Shown piece by piece: positions 1 to 9,609 of a stretch of DNA of 45,011 nt; position 1 is the stretch's first letter, and the number at the start of each line of letters is the position of its first letter. The stretch spans positions 1 through 45,011 of the forward strand of contig JBGQLV010000012.1 in assembly GCA_041500225.1 (NCBI GenBank). Direction: 5' to 3'. The position numbers and the translations under genes are program-made. Under the pieces are notes generated by a model that saw only the letters and a program-made list of their open reading frames with translations, ran no database searches and was not told the DNA's origin. The stretch is from 0-14-3-00-41-53 sp041500225 (GTDB taxonomy: Bacteria; Nitrospirota; Thermodesulfovibrionia; Thermodesulfovibrionales; SM23-35).

Positions 1-2
1 CA

Positions 3-371
3 TTTGATGCAGCTGGTAATGAATCAGCACAGAGTATTCAGCAGGCATGTGCCACAACGTTTGCCCTTGGTTATACGGTATCGGGATGTGTTAATGAATA
101 TGGTGAAGGTCCCTCTATCCCGGGAGTTAGAATTACTCTTTCAGGTACAAGCTTTTCTTTTAACGCAATTACAGATTCAGATGGAAATTATTCCTTCACA
201 GATGTCCGGAATGGAGATTATACTTTAGTTCCTAAAAGAAGTGGTTATTACTTTGACCCTGTAAGTATGCCTATTACCGTATCTGGTGCAGATGTTCCTG
301 ATCAGAATTTTGCAGGGTATCCTGACATTAACCTTGGCAAAAGATTTTTAAAGACAGAGAAGACTTTTTAA
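3..371 (+). CDS. C-terminal part of a secreted protein with a carboxypeptidase-regulatory-like beta-sandwich domain (5' end outside window)
   Basis: The frame starting at base 3 is open from the window edge to TAA at 369-371. It carries the pattern of a CarboxypepD_reg / SdrD B-like domain: SGCVNEYGEGPSIPGVRITL, then TDSDGNYSFTDVRNGDYTL, then a PKRSGYYFDP strand. Such domains form beta-sandwich modules in large secreted or surface proteins. The frame starting at base 4 is a shadow: it shows no family pattern and stops at 228. A strong terminator follows, so this gene ends its transcription unit. The full protein, its signal peptide and its role cannot be seen. Family call is fairly sure; function is unknown. 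Confidence 0.7.
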   Translation, partial: FDAAGNESAQSIQQACATTFALGYTVSGCVNEYGEGPSIPGVRITLSGTSFSFNAITDSDGNYSFTDVRNGDYTLVPKRSGYYFDPVSMPITVSGADVPDQNFAGYPDINLGKRFLKTEKTF

Positions 372-425
372 AGTACCTTGAAATCCTCGCCAATTACAAA
401 AAGCGGTACAACTATAAAATAAATA

Positions 426-466
426 TGAGCGAAGTGAAAATCCACCTCTTCACTTCGCTCATTTCC
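426..466 (+). terminator. Rho-independent terminator after the surface-protein gene
   Basis: A perfect 13-bp stem TGAGCGAAGTGAA (426-438) / TTCACTTCGCTCA (449-461) with a 10-nt loop is followed by a short T-rich run. It lies 55 bp after the stop of the first gene and separates it from trpB. Confidence 0.75.
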
Positions 467-490
467 TTAATATTTCTCTCTTAATCAACG

Positions 491-558
491 GTTCACTTTT
501 AATTCGTAAAGAGTTCACTTTTAAAAAATTGCTAACACTACTAAAATCAATAGTGTTA
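491..558 (+). promoter_or_regulatory. Direct repeat plus hairpin upstream of trpB (possible operator)
   Basis: GTTCACTTTTAA occurs twice, at 491-502 and 513-524, exactly 22 bp apart (about two helical turns). This spacing would suit a dimeric or tandem-bound regulator. It is followed by the 8-bp inverted repeat TAACACTA (533-540) / TAGTGTTA (551-558). There is no T-tract downstream on the plus strand, so the hairpin is not a classical plus-strand terminator. Its position before trpBA suggests control of tryptophan genes, but that is inference. Confidence 0.35.
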
Positions 559-616
559 AAAAACGGCTTGTGTTAGTTCTATCAGACGTCCGTAAAGTGT
601 GTAATATTTACAGGAT

Positions 617-1861
617 ATGGGCTATAATAATCTCTTGATAAATGGGTCTATGACTCGTAGAGAGGATGCTATTAAAAAATTACCTGACAGAAAAGGATAT
701 TTTGGCATTTATGGTGGACGTTTTGTCCCTGAGACTCTTATGCCTGCACTCAAAGAGCTTGAGGAGGCATTCATTCACTCTAAAAAGGATAAAGAGTTCC
801 AGAGGGAACTTAGACATCTCCAGAAAACATACATAGGCAGACCCACACCGCTTTATTTTGCCAGACGCCTTACAGAACATCTCGGCGGAGCAAAAATATA
901 CCTGAAGCGTGAAGACCTTGCACATACAGGTGCACACAAGATAAACAATGCTGTTGGCCAGGTATTACTCGCAAAGAAAATGGGGAAGAAAAGAGTGATT
1001 GCGGAGACAGGCGCTGGACAGCATGGGGTGGCAACTGCAACAGGGGCAGCACTTAAGGGCCTCGAGTGTGAAATATATATGGGCACAGAGGATATAAAAA
1101 GGCAGGCATTGAATGTCTTCCGTATGAGACTCCTCGGAGCAAAAGTAACAGAAGTTCCAACCGGCTCAAGGACATTAAAGGATGCAATTAATGAAGCGTT
1201 GCGCGACTGGACTACAAACGTTCGCACAACACATTATGTTTTAGGCACAGTATTCGGGCCTCATCCATTCCCTGTTATGGTCAGGGACTTCCAGTCAGTT
1301 ATCGGGAGGGAGGCAAGAAGGCAGATACTTGATGCTGAGGGTAGACTCCCTGATTATCTTATAGCATGTGTTGGCGGTGGGAGCAATGCCATGGGGCTTT
1401 TTTATGAATTTCTTAGTGAAAATGTAAAGATGATCGGTGTTGAAGCAGGCGGTAAAGGTATAGAAACAGGAGAGCATGCTGCAAGGTTTGCAGGTGGCTC
1501 TATCGGTATATTTCAGGGTTGTAAGAGTTATCTCCTGCAGGACGATGACGGAAATGTCTTAGGAACACATTCTGTCTCAGCAGGTCTTGATTATGCATCT
1601 ATTGGACCTGAACATCCCTTTCTGAGAGATAGAGGACGTGTTCAGTATACATATGCAACTGATGCTGCTGCCCTCTCTGCATTTGAGCTTTTATCAAGGA
1701 TAGAAGGCATTACCCCTGCGCTTGAGTCAGCTCATGCACTTGCAGAAGTAGTGAAACTTGCGCCTGAACTTTCTAAAGAAGAAATTATTATAATAAACCT
1801 TTCAGGCCGCGGGGATAAGGATGTTCAACACGTTGCCAGAATTAAAGGGATAGAGTTGTGA
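617..1861 (+). CDS. trpB: Tryptophan synthase beta chain
   Basis: TrpB condenses indole with L-serine to make tryptophan, using pyridoxal phosphate, as the cytosolic partner of TrpA. The PLP lysine lies in LAHTGAHKINN (Lys108), the catalytic glutamate in VIAETGAGQHG (Glu130), the phosphate-binding loop is GGGSN (253-257), and the C-terminus holds SGRGDKD. Length 414 aa is slightly long because of an N-terminal extension; family homology begins at GYFGIYGGRFVPETL. An ATG at 650 is an alternative start, and neither start has a good Shine-Dalgarno sequence. trpA follows with a GTGA overlap, so the two are translationally coupled. Confidence 0.97.
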   Translation: MGYNNLLINGSMTRREDAIKKLPDRKGYFGIYGGRFVPETLMPALKELEEAFIHSKKDKEFQRELRHLQKTYIGRPTPLYFARRLTEHLGGAKIYLKREDLAHTGAHKINNAVGQVLLAKKMGKKRVIAETGAGQHGVATATGAALKGLECEIYMGTEDIKRQALNVFRMRLLGAKVTEVPTGSRTLKDAINEALRDWTTNVRTTHYVLGTVFGPHPFPVMVRDFQSVIGREARRQILDAEGRLPDYLIACVGGGSNAMGLFYEFLSENVKMIGVEAGGKGIETGEHAARFAGGSIGIFQGCKSYLLQDDDGNVLGTHSVSAGLDYASIGPEHPFLRDRGRVQYTYATDAAALSAFELLSRIEGITPALESAHALAEVVKLAPELSKEEIIIINLSGRGDKDVQHVARIKGIEL

Positions 1862-2658
1862 CTTCGAGAATTACAAAGACATTTAAAAGATTGAAGAAGG
1901 AAGGTAAGAAGGCATTTATACCTTATATTATGGCTGGAGATCCTTCTCTTGAAAGGACGAAAGATATTGTGCTTTTGTTTGAGGAGTGCAGAGCAGATAT
2001 TGTTGAATTAGGCGTGCCATTTTCAGATCCTCTGGCAGATGGCCCTACAATCCAGCGTGCATCTGAAAGGGCATTAAAAAATGGTGTTACCTTGAGAAAA
2101 GTCATCTCGCTTGTATCGGAGCTTCGCCGAGGCGAAAAAGACTTAAGACAAAAAACTCAGATCCCTTTAGTCCTTATGACCTATTTCAATCCTGTATTTA
2201 AATATGGTATAGATAATTTTATAAAAGACGCCAAGGATGCCGGAGTTGATGGTATGATTGTCCCTGACCTGCCACCAGATGAAGCAGAAGATTTTATACA
2301 ACAGTCAAGAAAGGCAGCCATCGATACTATTTTCCTTCTTGCACCAACATCTACAGAAGACAGGATAAAGAAGGTAGCAAAGGCGTCGAGTGGTTTTATA
2401 TACTATGTCTCGATAACAGGAATAACAGGAGCCAGTCTTTTACTCGATGGCTCGATGGAAGAGTTGATATTAAAAATAAGGAAGTACACAGACAGGCCGA
2501 TAGCAGTTGGTTTTGGTGTTTCTACGCCAATGGAGGCATCAGCAGTTGCAAGGGTGTCTGATGGCGTTATAATAGGAAGTGCCATAGTCAAGAGGTTACA
2601 TGAAACTCCTGATGAGCTAAAGTATTATCTTATCAGTCTGAGAGAGGCAATAAAATAA
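1858..2658 (+). CDS. trpA: Tryptophan synthase alpha chain
   Basis: TrpA cleaves indole-3-glycerol phosphate to indole and glyceraldehyde 3-phosphate and channels indole to TrpB. The catalytic pair is visible: Glu50 in VELGVPFSDPLADGP and Asp61 in the same loop, matching Glu49/Asp60 of the enteric enzyme. The C-terminal phosphate-binding glycines are also present (GFGVSTPMEA and DGVIIGSAIVK). At 266 aa it has the normal family length. The GTG start overlaps the trpB stop (GTGA), typical of trpBA. No other trp genes are in the window. Confidence 0.97.
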   Translation: MTSRITKTFKRLKKEGKKAFIPYIMAGDPSLERTKDIVLLFEECRADIVELGVPFSDPLADGPTIQRASERALKNGVTLRKVISLVSELRRGEKDLRQKTQIPLVLMTYFNPVFKYGIDNFIKDAKDAGVDGMIVPDLPPDEAEDFIQQSRKAAIDTIFLLAPTSTEDRIKKVAKASSGFIYYVSITGITGASLLLDGSMEELILKIRKYTDRPIAVGFGVSTPMEASAVARVSDGVIIGSAIVKRLHETPDELKYYLISLREAIK

Positions 2659-2676
2659 ACTTTAATGTTGCATAAC

Positions 2677-2837
2677 GGGGGGCAGATATGCCGAAAAACA
2701 CCTGCAAAGCGATAAGTTTTATTATTATTCACATTACTGCAATTCTAAGGATAAGTGCATTTTGCAAGTAGGCTGGCTGGCCTCATTAGAGGACTTTGCT
2801 GTGTCGCTGGCAGGTCTTTTTCAGCACATCTGCCCCC
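2677..2837. repeat. Approximately 160-bp element with long imperfect inverted ends (copy 1)
   Basis: The left arm (2678-2712, starting GGGGGCAGATATGC) pairs with the right arm (2804-2837, ending GCACATCTGCCCCC) at about 30 of 34 positions. The arms share GAAAAA-ACCTGC-AGCGA. A second copy lies at 22179-22342 in the opposite orientation, and the copies also share interior sequence, including GGCTGGCTGGC and a TTTTATTAT stretch. In this copy the interior has stop codons in the frame that is open in copy 2. This argues for a structured RNA or a miniature mobile element, not a protein gene. It sits in the trpA to HD-GYP gap. No clear target-site duplication. Confidence 0.7.
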
Positions 2838-2877
2838 AGTATCAAAAATAATTTTTATTATGTTTAGATAAAAAGAT

Positions 2878-3960
2878 ATGTTTAAGAGGCTTGAACAATT
2901 AAGTACCCTGATGGAGCTTTCCGCACTTATAAACTCAACCCTCGATACCGGTGAGATAAGGGAACGTGCAATTGAGGCAGCAATAAAGCTTCTGGATGCA
3001 GAGGCAGGCAGTCTTATTCTTATTGATCAGGATTCAGGAGATATGTTCTTTGAGGTTGCTATCGGAGACAAAGGTGATAAAGTAAAAGAGATCAGACTTA
3101 AAAAGGGAGAGGGTATTGCCGGCTGGGTAGCAGAAAAAGGTGAAGCGATAATAATCCATGATGTACAGTCAGACCAAAGGTTTTTTAAAACTGCAGATAA
3201 ACGGAGTACATTTATTACAAGGGATATGGTATGTGTCCCTGTGAAAACAAAGGACAAGGTTATCGGCGTACTCGAGGCAATAAACAGGGAAAATGGTATT
3301 TTTGACGAGGAAGACAAGGAGGCTCTCACATCGCTTGCAAATCAGGTAGCAATAGCTATAGAAAATGCAAACCTCTATCAGGAGCTAAGAGAGGTATTTT
3401 ATGGTACTGCCCAGGCGCTTGCAGAGACCATTGAAAAAAGAGACCCTTATACAGGCGGGCATACGAAGAGGGTAATGAATTATAGTATTGCTATTGGAAA
3501 GGCTATGGGGCTTTCAAAGAAAGAGATTGAGGACCTCAGGCTGGCTGCGATACTCCATGATGTGGGGAAGATCGGCGTGAGGGATAATATCCTTTTAAAA
3601 GAGGATAGACTTGACCCTGAGGAGCTTGAAAAAATGAATATGCATCCGCAATATGGTGCTGATATACTCAATCATGTTAAGAAGCTTAGAGATATAATAC
3701 CAGGTGTTCGGGGCCACCATGAAAGAATTGACGGCAAAGGTTACCCCGACAATCTAAGAGATGGAGACATTCCGAGTATAGCAAGAATAATTGCAGTAGC
3801 AGATACCTTTGATGCCATGACTACAGACAGGCCTTACAGAAAGGCAATGAGCTCAGAGACTGCCCTTGAAGAATTAAGAAAAAATTCCGGGATACAATTC
3901 GATAAAGATGTTGTTGAAGCCTTTATCAGGGGGTACAAAGAGATGGAGTTTGTACCATGA
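2878..3960 (+). CDS. GAF domain / HD-GYP cyclic-di-GMP phosphodiesterase-type protein
   Basis: A GAF sensor domain spans roughly residues 15-165. A short linker helix leads to an HD-GYP domain (about 175-345). The metal-binding pair is in AAILHDVGKIG (His227-Asp228) and the signature HHERIDGKGYP is at 280-290, so the catalytic residues look complete. HD-GYP proteins hydrolyse cyclic di-GMP, and some hydrolyse other cyclic dinucleotides. No signal peptide or membrane segment is visible, so it should act in the cytosol, with the GAF domain sensing a ligand or redox state. It overlaps the next gene by ATGA, linking it to a second nucleotide-phosphodiesterase-like protein. Confidence 0.93.
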   Translation: MFKRLEQLSTLMELSALINSTLDTGEIRERAIEAAIKLLDAEAGSLILIDQDSGDMFFEVAIGDKGDKVKEIRLKKGEGIAGWVAEKGEAIIIHDVQSDQRFFKTADKRSTFITRDMVCVPVKTKDKVIGVLEAINRENGIFDEEDKEALTSLANQVAIAIENANLYQELREVFYGTAQALAETIEKRDPYTGGHTKRVMNYSIAIGKAMGLSKKEIEDLRLAAILHDVGKIGVRDNILLKEDRLDPEELEKMNMHPQYGADILNHVKKLRDIIPGVRGHHERIDGKGYPDNLRDGDIPSIARIIAVADTFDAMTTDRPYRKAMSSETALEELRKNSGIQFDKDVVEAFIRGYKEMEFVP

Positions 3961-4718
3961 AACTGAAGGTCATCGGCAGTTCAGGGGGTGAATTCCCCGG
4001 ACATAATCCACCAGCCTTTTTAATAGATGACTGCATGCTTCTTGATGCTGGAACAATCAGCGCATCTCTTAACGATGCTGAGCAATGGAAGATTCGGAAC
4101 ATATTGATAACACATGCACATCTTGATCATATAAAGGGGATCCCTTTTCTTGCAGACAATCTTATTATAAAGAATAAAGAGCACAGCGTTAAAATAATCA
4201 GCATCTCAAACGTACTCATTGCATTAAAGAAAAACCTTCTGAACAACAGGATATGGCCTGATTTTACAATCATCACAGCTGCCTCGAAACCTGTGTTGGC
4301 ATTGAAGACCATATTACCAGGAAAGCCTTTTAAAATAAACAGCTACACAATAACTGCATATAAGGTGAATCACTCTGTTCATGCAGTTGGATATATTATT
4401 GAAGACAAAAAAGGAAAACGCCTCCTTTACACTGGAGACACAGGCCCTACGGATGAGATATGGGAAGCCGCTAAAGATATACAATGTGCGATTATAGAGG
4501 TCTCTTTCCCGGATAAGCTCAAGGCGATGGCTATAAAAACAGGACATCTCACTGCAGGGCTTCTCATGAAGGAAATCAATAAGATGAAAGACCTCCCTGA
4601 AAAGATTCTGATAACCCATCCCAAACCCCTGTATCTCGGTCAGATTAAAAGTGAAATAAGAAAACTCCCTTTGAAGAATATTAAGATACTGAAAGACGGT
4701 GAAACATATGATATATAG
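3957..4718 (+). CDS. Metallo-beta-lactamase-fold hydrolase, class II cyclic-nucleotide phosphodiesterase / RNase Z-like
   Basis: The zinc motif HxHxDH is present as THAHLDHIKG (His53, His55, Asp57, His58). Later ligands fit YTGDTGPTDE and GHLT, with a final histidine in LITHPKP. The opening KLKVIGSSGGEFPGHNPP and the overall order resemble the RNase Z / class II 3',5'-cyclic-nucleotide phosphodiesterase branch of the fold. Substrate is not settled by sequence: a cyclic nucleotide fits its coupling (ATGA overlap) to the HD-GYP gene, but an RNA or lactone role is possible. 253 aa, cytosolic, no signal peptide. accD follows 11 bp downstream. Confidence 0.8.
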   Translation: MKLKVIGSSGGEFPGHNPPAFLIDDCMLLDAGTISASLNDAEQWKIRNILITHAHLDHIKGIPFLADNLIIKNKEHSVKIISISNVLIALKKNLLNNRIWPDFTIITAASKPVLALKTILPGKPFKINSYTITAYKVNHSVHAVGYIIEDKKGKRLLYTGDTGPTDEIWEAAKDIQCAIIEVSFPDKLKAMAIKTGHLTAGLLMKEINKMKDLPEKILITHPKPLYLGQIKSEIRKLPLKNIKILKDGETYDI

Positions 4719-4729
4719 AAGGTGTCAAA

Positions 4730-5563
4730 ATGGCCTGGTTTAAGAAGACAAAAGAAGTAAGGACTGATAAGAAAGGAAAGATACCCGAAGGTCTGTGGGT
4801 CAAGTGTGATAGTTGTAAGGAGATAGTATATAAGAAGGAGATAGATAAGAACCTTAAGGTATGTCCAAAATGCAATTACCATTTCAGGATAAGCGCACGT
4901 GAGAGGCTGAAACTCCTTGTTGATGAAGGGAGCTTCGTAGAGATGGATGAAGGCCTTGTGTCAGTCGACCCGCTTAATTTTAAGGATACCATCTCTTATA
5001 AAGAAAGGGTAAAAGAGAAGCAGAAAAAAAGCGGGCTCAAAGAGGCTGTGATTTCAGGGGATGCACTTATAAAAGGTTATCCTGTAAGTCTTATTATCAT
5101 GGACTTTTCCTTTATGGGTGGAAGTATGGGCTCTGTTGTAGGTGAAAAGGTATCGAGGGCAGCAGAAAGGGCCGTAGAAAAAAAGCAGCCGCTTATAACT
5201 GTTTCGTCATCCGGCGGGGCAAGGATGCAGGAAGGGATCTTCTCACTTATGCAGATGGCAAAGGTCGCTGCTGCTGTAGGGAGACTGAGAGATAACGGGA
5301 TTCTTTACATATCAATTATGTGTGATCCGACATTCGGCGGTGTTACCGCAAGCTTTGCCACGCTCGGCGACATAATTCTTGCAGAACCGAAAAGTTTGAT
5401 CGGTTTTGCAGGTGCGAGGGTAATAGAGCAGACTATCAAACAACCGCTTCCAGATGATTTTCAGAGGGCCGAGTTCCTACTCGAACACGGGCTTATAGAT
5501 ATAGTTATAGGCAGAAAAAACCTAAAGGAAACACTCGCTAAGCTTTTCGAACTTCTCCTATGA
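4730..5563 (+). CDS. accD: Acetyl-CoA carboxylase carboxyltransferase subunit beta
   Basis: AccD forms the carboxyltransferase with AccA (encoded at 32120-33100) and makes malonyl-CoA for fatty-acid synthesis. The N-terminal four-cysteine zinc ribbon is intact (CDSC at 26-29, CPKC at 45-48). The crotonase-like core has SSSGGARMQEG and the oxyanion-hole-type FGGVTASFATLGD. At 277 aa it is typical. A purine-rich AGAAGGTG lies before the ATG. It overlaps folC by ATGA, the common accD-folC pairing. Confidence 0.97.
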   Translation: MAWFKKTKEVRTDKKGKIPEGLWVKCDSCKEIVYKKEIDKNLKVCPKCNYHFRISARERLKLLVDEGSFVEMDEGLVSVDPLNFKDTISYKERVKEKQKKSGLKEAVISGDALIKGYPVSLIIMDFSFMGGSMGSVVGEKVSRAAERAVEKKQPLITVSSSGGARMQEGIFSLMQMAKVAAAVGRLRDNGILYISIMCDPTFGGVTASFATLGDIILAEPKSLIGFAGARVIEQTIKQPLPDDFQRAEFLLEHGLIDIVIGRKNLKETLAKLFELLL

Positions 5564-6992
5564 GTTACAGCGAGACTGTTAATTATCTATATAATCTCCA
5601 GAAATATGGTATCAAATTCGGACTTGATAATATAAGCAGGCTCATGTCTGCGCTCGATAACCCGCATAGGTCGTTTCTCTCAGTCCATGTTGCAGGCACA
5701 AACGGGAAGGGCTCGACTTCAGCAATTATTGCATCTATCTTAAAGACTGCTGGGTTCAAGGTCGGGCTTTTCACATCACCACACATTATTAGCTTTACAG
5801 AAAGGGTCAGGGTTAATGGTGAGGAGATAACAGAAAATGAGGTTATCGAACTTGCTGAAGAGATCAAAGATATTGTTGTGCACCTTGGAGATTTTTCACC
5901 TACATTCTTTGAGGTGGTAACTGCAATGGCGCTCCTTTATTTCAAAAGAAAAAAGGTAGATATAGCAGTAATAGAGGTGGGCATGGGTGGAAGACTCGAT
6001 GCTACAAACATAATTACACCTGAGATATCTATAATCACAAACATAAGCTACGACCACAAGGAATTTCTTGGAGATACACTTAAAGAAATAGCTCATGAGA
6101 AGGCGGGTATTATAAAAAAGGGTGTACCTGTTGTAGCCTCATATCAAGAGTCTGAAGCAATGAAGGTTATCGAGCAAAAGGCAATAGAAAAGAATTCTGA
6201 ATTATATATCTATGGTAGAGATTTTTCTTCAGTACTTAAAAGGAACGATAGTTCAGGAATATGCTTTGATTATTCAAGTGGTGATTCTTTTACGATTAAC
6301 AATTTAGTCCTACCGCTTGCAGGAGAGCACCAGATGCAAAACGCCTCTGTTGCCATAAAGGCAGCTACGATCGTACTGAATAACATTCCTTACTTACCCC
6401 CTCATCCCCCCCTTACCAAAGGGGGGCAAGAGGGGGGTTATGATTCATCCCCCGTCACGTATCACTTTATCAGAAAAGGTTTTGAGGATGTCAGGTGGCC
6501 CGGAAGGCTTGAGATTATTAAAGAAGACCCTCCTATGCTTATAGACGGTGCACATAACCCAGCCGCAGCCATGGCCCTTTCTGAGGCATTAAAAAAAAAT
6601 TTTCTCGGAAAATATAAAGGGATTATACTTGTGCTTGGCATCATGGGTGACAAAGATGCAAGGGGGATAATGGAGCCATTATTGCCTCTCGCATCTGAGA
6701 TTATACTTACTGCTCCAGCATACAGCAGGTCAGCTTCTCCTGAAAAACTTGCAGGTATTGCAGCATCGTTAGGGTTCTTTGATGTGCGTATTGCACCTAC
6801 CATGAAAAATGCTGTTGAAATGGCAATTGAAGATAGTTGCAAAACCATTAATCCTCCCTTACCCCCCTTTACTAAAGGAGGAGATGGGGGGATTAATGGT
6901 TCATCACTGATTGTAGTTACTGGTTCATTTTACACAATAGGTGAAGCTAAGGAAGTGCTTGGACAGAGGGGTATACTTGCAAGGCTGAGGGA

Positions 6993-6996
<4 letters not shown>
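5560..6996 (+). CDS. folC: Bifunctional folylpolyglutamate / dihydrofolate synthase, with two in-frame repeat-derived insertions
   Basis: FolC joins dihydropteroate to glutamate and extends the polyglutamate tail, using ATP. The P-loop is GTNGKGS (46-52), followed by FTSPHI, the EVGMGGRLDATN segment and a C-terminal Mur-ligase-like domain with DGAHNPAA. At 478 aa it is longer than the usual 420-440. The excess matches two GC-rich palindromic repeats translated in frame as PPHPPLTKGGQEGG and NPPLPPFTKGGDGG (bases 6396-6439 and 6845-6899). The flanking family sequence stays in frame, so the gene appears functional. It overlaps accD and lptD by 4 bp each. Confidence 0.95.
6396..6439 (+). repeat. 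GC-rich palindromic repeat inside folC (copy 1)
   Basis: C-tracts pair with G-tracts around ACCAA, giving a near-palindrome ACCCCCTC...AGGGGGGT. It is read in frame as a proline- and glycine-rich loop. Related copies: 6845-6899, 12172-12220, 13505-13572 and 21374-21419. Confidence 0.8.
6845..6899 (+). repeat. GC-rich palindromic repeat inside folC (copy 2)
   Basis: The outer arms are a perfect inverted repeat, CCATTAATCC (6845-6854) / GGATTAATGG (6890-6899), around CCCCCCTTTACTAAAGGAGG. The whole 55-bp unit is translated without breaking the FolC frame. Confidence 0.85.
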
Positions 6997-8958
<1,962 letters not shown>

Positions 8959-8969
<11 letters not shown>

Positions 8970-9486
8970 GCCTTGCTATCTCCATCCCTATTCTCGCAAT
9001 TATGTCTTCTACAGAAGTTTTATCTGTGTCTATTTCAATCTCCGGATTCATTGGTTCTTCATAAGGCACAACCATACCAGGCACAGGCCAGCCCGCAGCC
9101 CCTTTTTTGTAAATATCCTTTGGTGCCTCATGAGACTCTACCCTCTTCTTCTCTCTTTGGATGCACAATTCGATAGGGCATCTGAGATATACCTCTATAT
9201 ATCCGGATATAAGTTGTCTTGCGAGTTCACGCCATCTCCTGAAGTTTCCTGTAGCATCTATGATTACGTTATGCCCGAGTTCTGTTAGCGTCGCTGCAAG
9301 ATAGACAAGCGCTCTGTAAACAATTTCCCTTTCTGAATCAGAATAAGTTGGCTCAGGTGTGACGACTTTTCTCATCTCGTCCATTCGTAGGATTATAAAT
9401 TCAGGATACGCTTTTTTTAATGCGTCAGCAACCGTGCTCTTCCCGCTCCCCGGAAGCCCTGTTATCCATATCGCGATATCGGACAT
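8959..9486 (-). CDS. cysC: Adenylyl-sulfate (APS) kinase
   Basis: APS kinase phosphorylates adenosine 5'-phosphosulfate to PAPS with ATP. The P-loop is GLPGSGKST (10-18), and RMDEMRKV occupies the place of the usual DxDxxR segment. Further family blocks are IIDATGNFRRWRELAR, the YLRCPIELCIQREKK strand and GMVVPYEEPMNPEIEID near the C-terminus. At 175 aa it is a stand-alone kinase, slightly shorter than E. coli CysC. GGAG precedes the start. No other sulfur gene is nearby, so its pathway role here is inferred from family. Its last 11 bp overlap the 3' end of lptD on the other strand. Confidence 0.82.
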
Positions 9487-9559
9487 ATTTCCAACTCCAA
9501 ATTGATCCTCTTGACCTATTAAACCACATTAAAGAGCTGTTGTATATCAGCCTATAGAA

Positions 9560-9602
9560 ATTAACCAAATAATGGTTGAAATTCATCCATTGATTGGTTA
9601 AT
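9560..9602. promoter_or_regulatory. Palindrome just upstream of the AAA-ATPase gene
   Basis: ATTAACCAAATAATGG (9560-9575) is an imperfect inverted match (13 of 16) to CCATTGATTGGTTAAT (9587-9602), ending 7 bp before the ATG. It could be an operator or a hairpin covering the ribosome-binding region. No regulator gene is adjacent. Confidence 0.4.
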
Positions 9603-9609
9603 ATTAAGT

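Noticed and set aside
4..228. 74-codon open frame at the left edge
   Set aside because: The frame starting at base 3 carries a recognisable beta-sandwich domain and runs to 371; this frame is its shadow.
533..558. TAACACTA/TAGTGTTA hairpin as a plus-strand terminator
   Set aside because: No T-tract follows on the plus strand.
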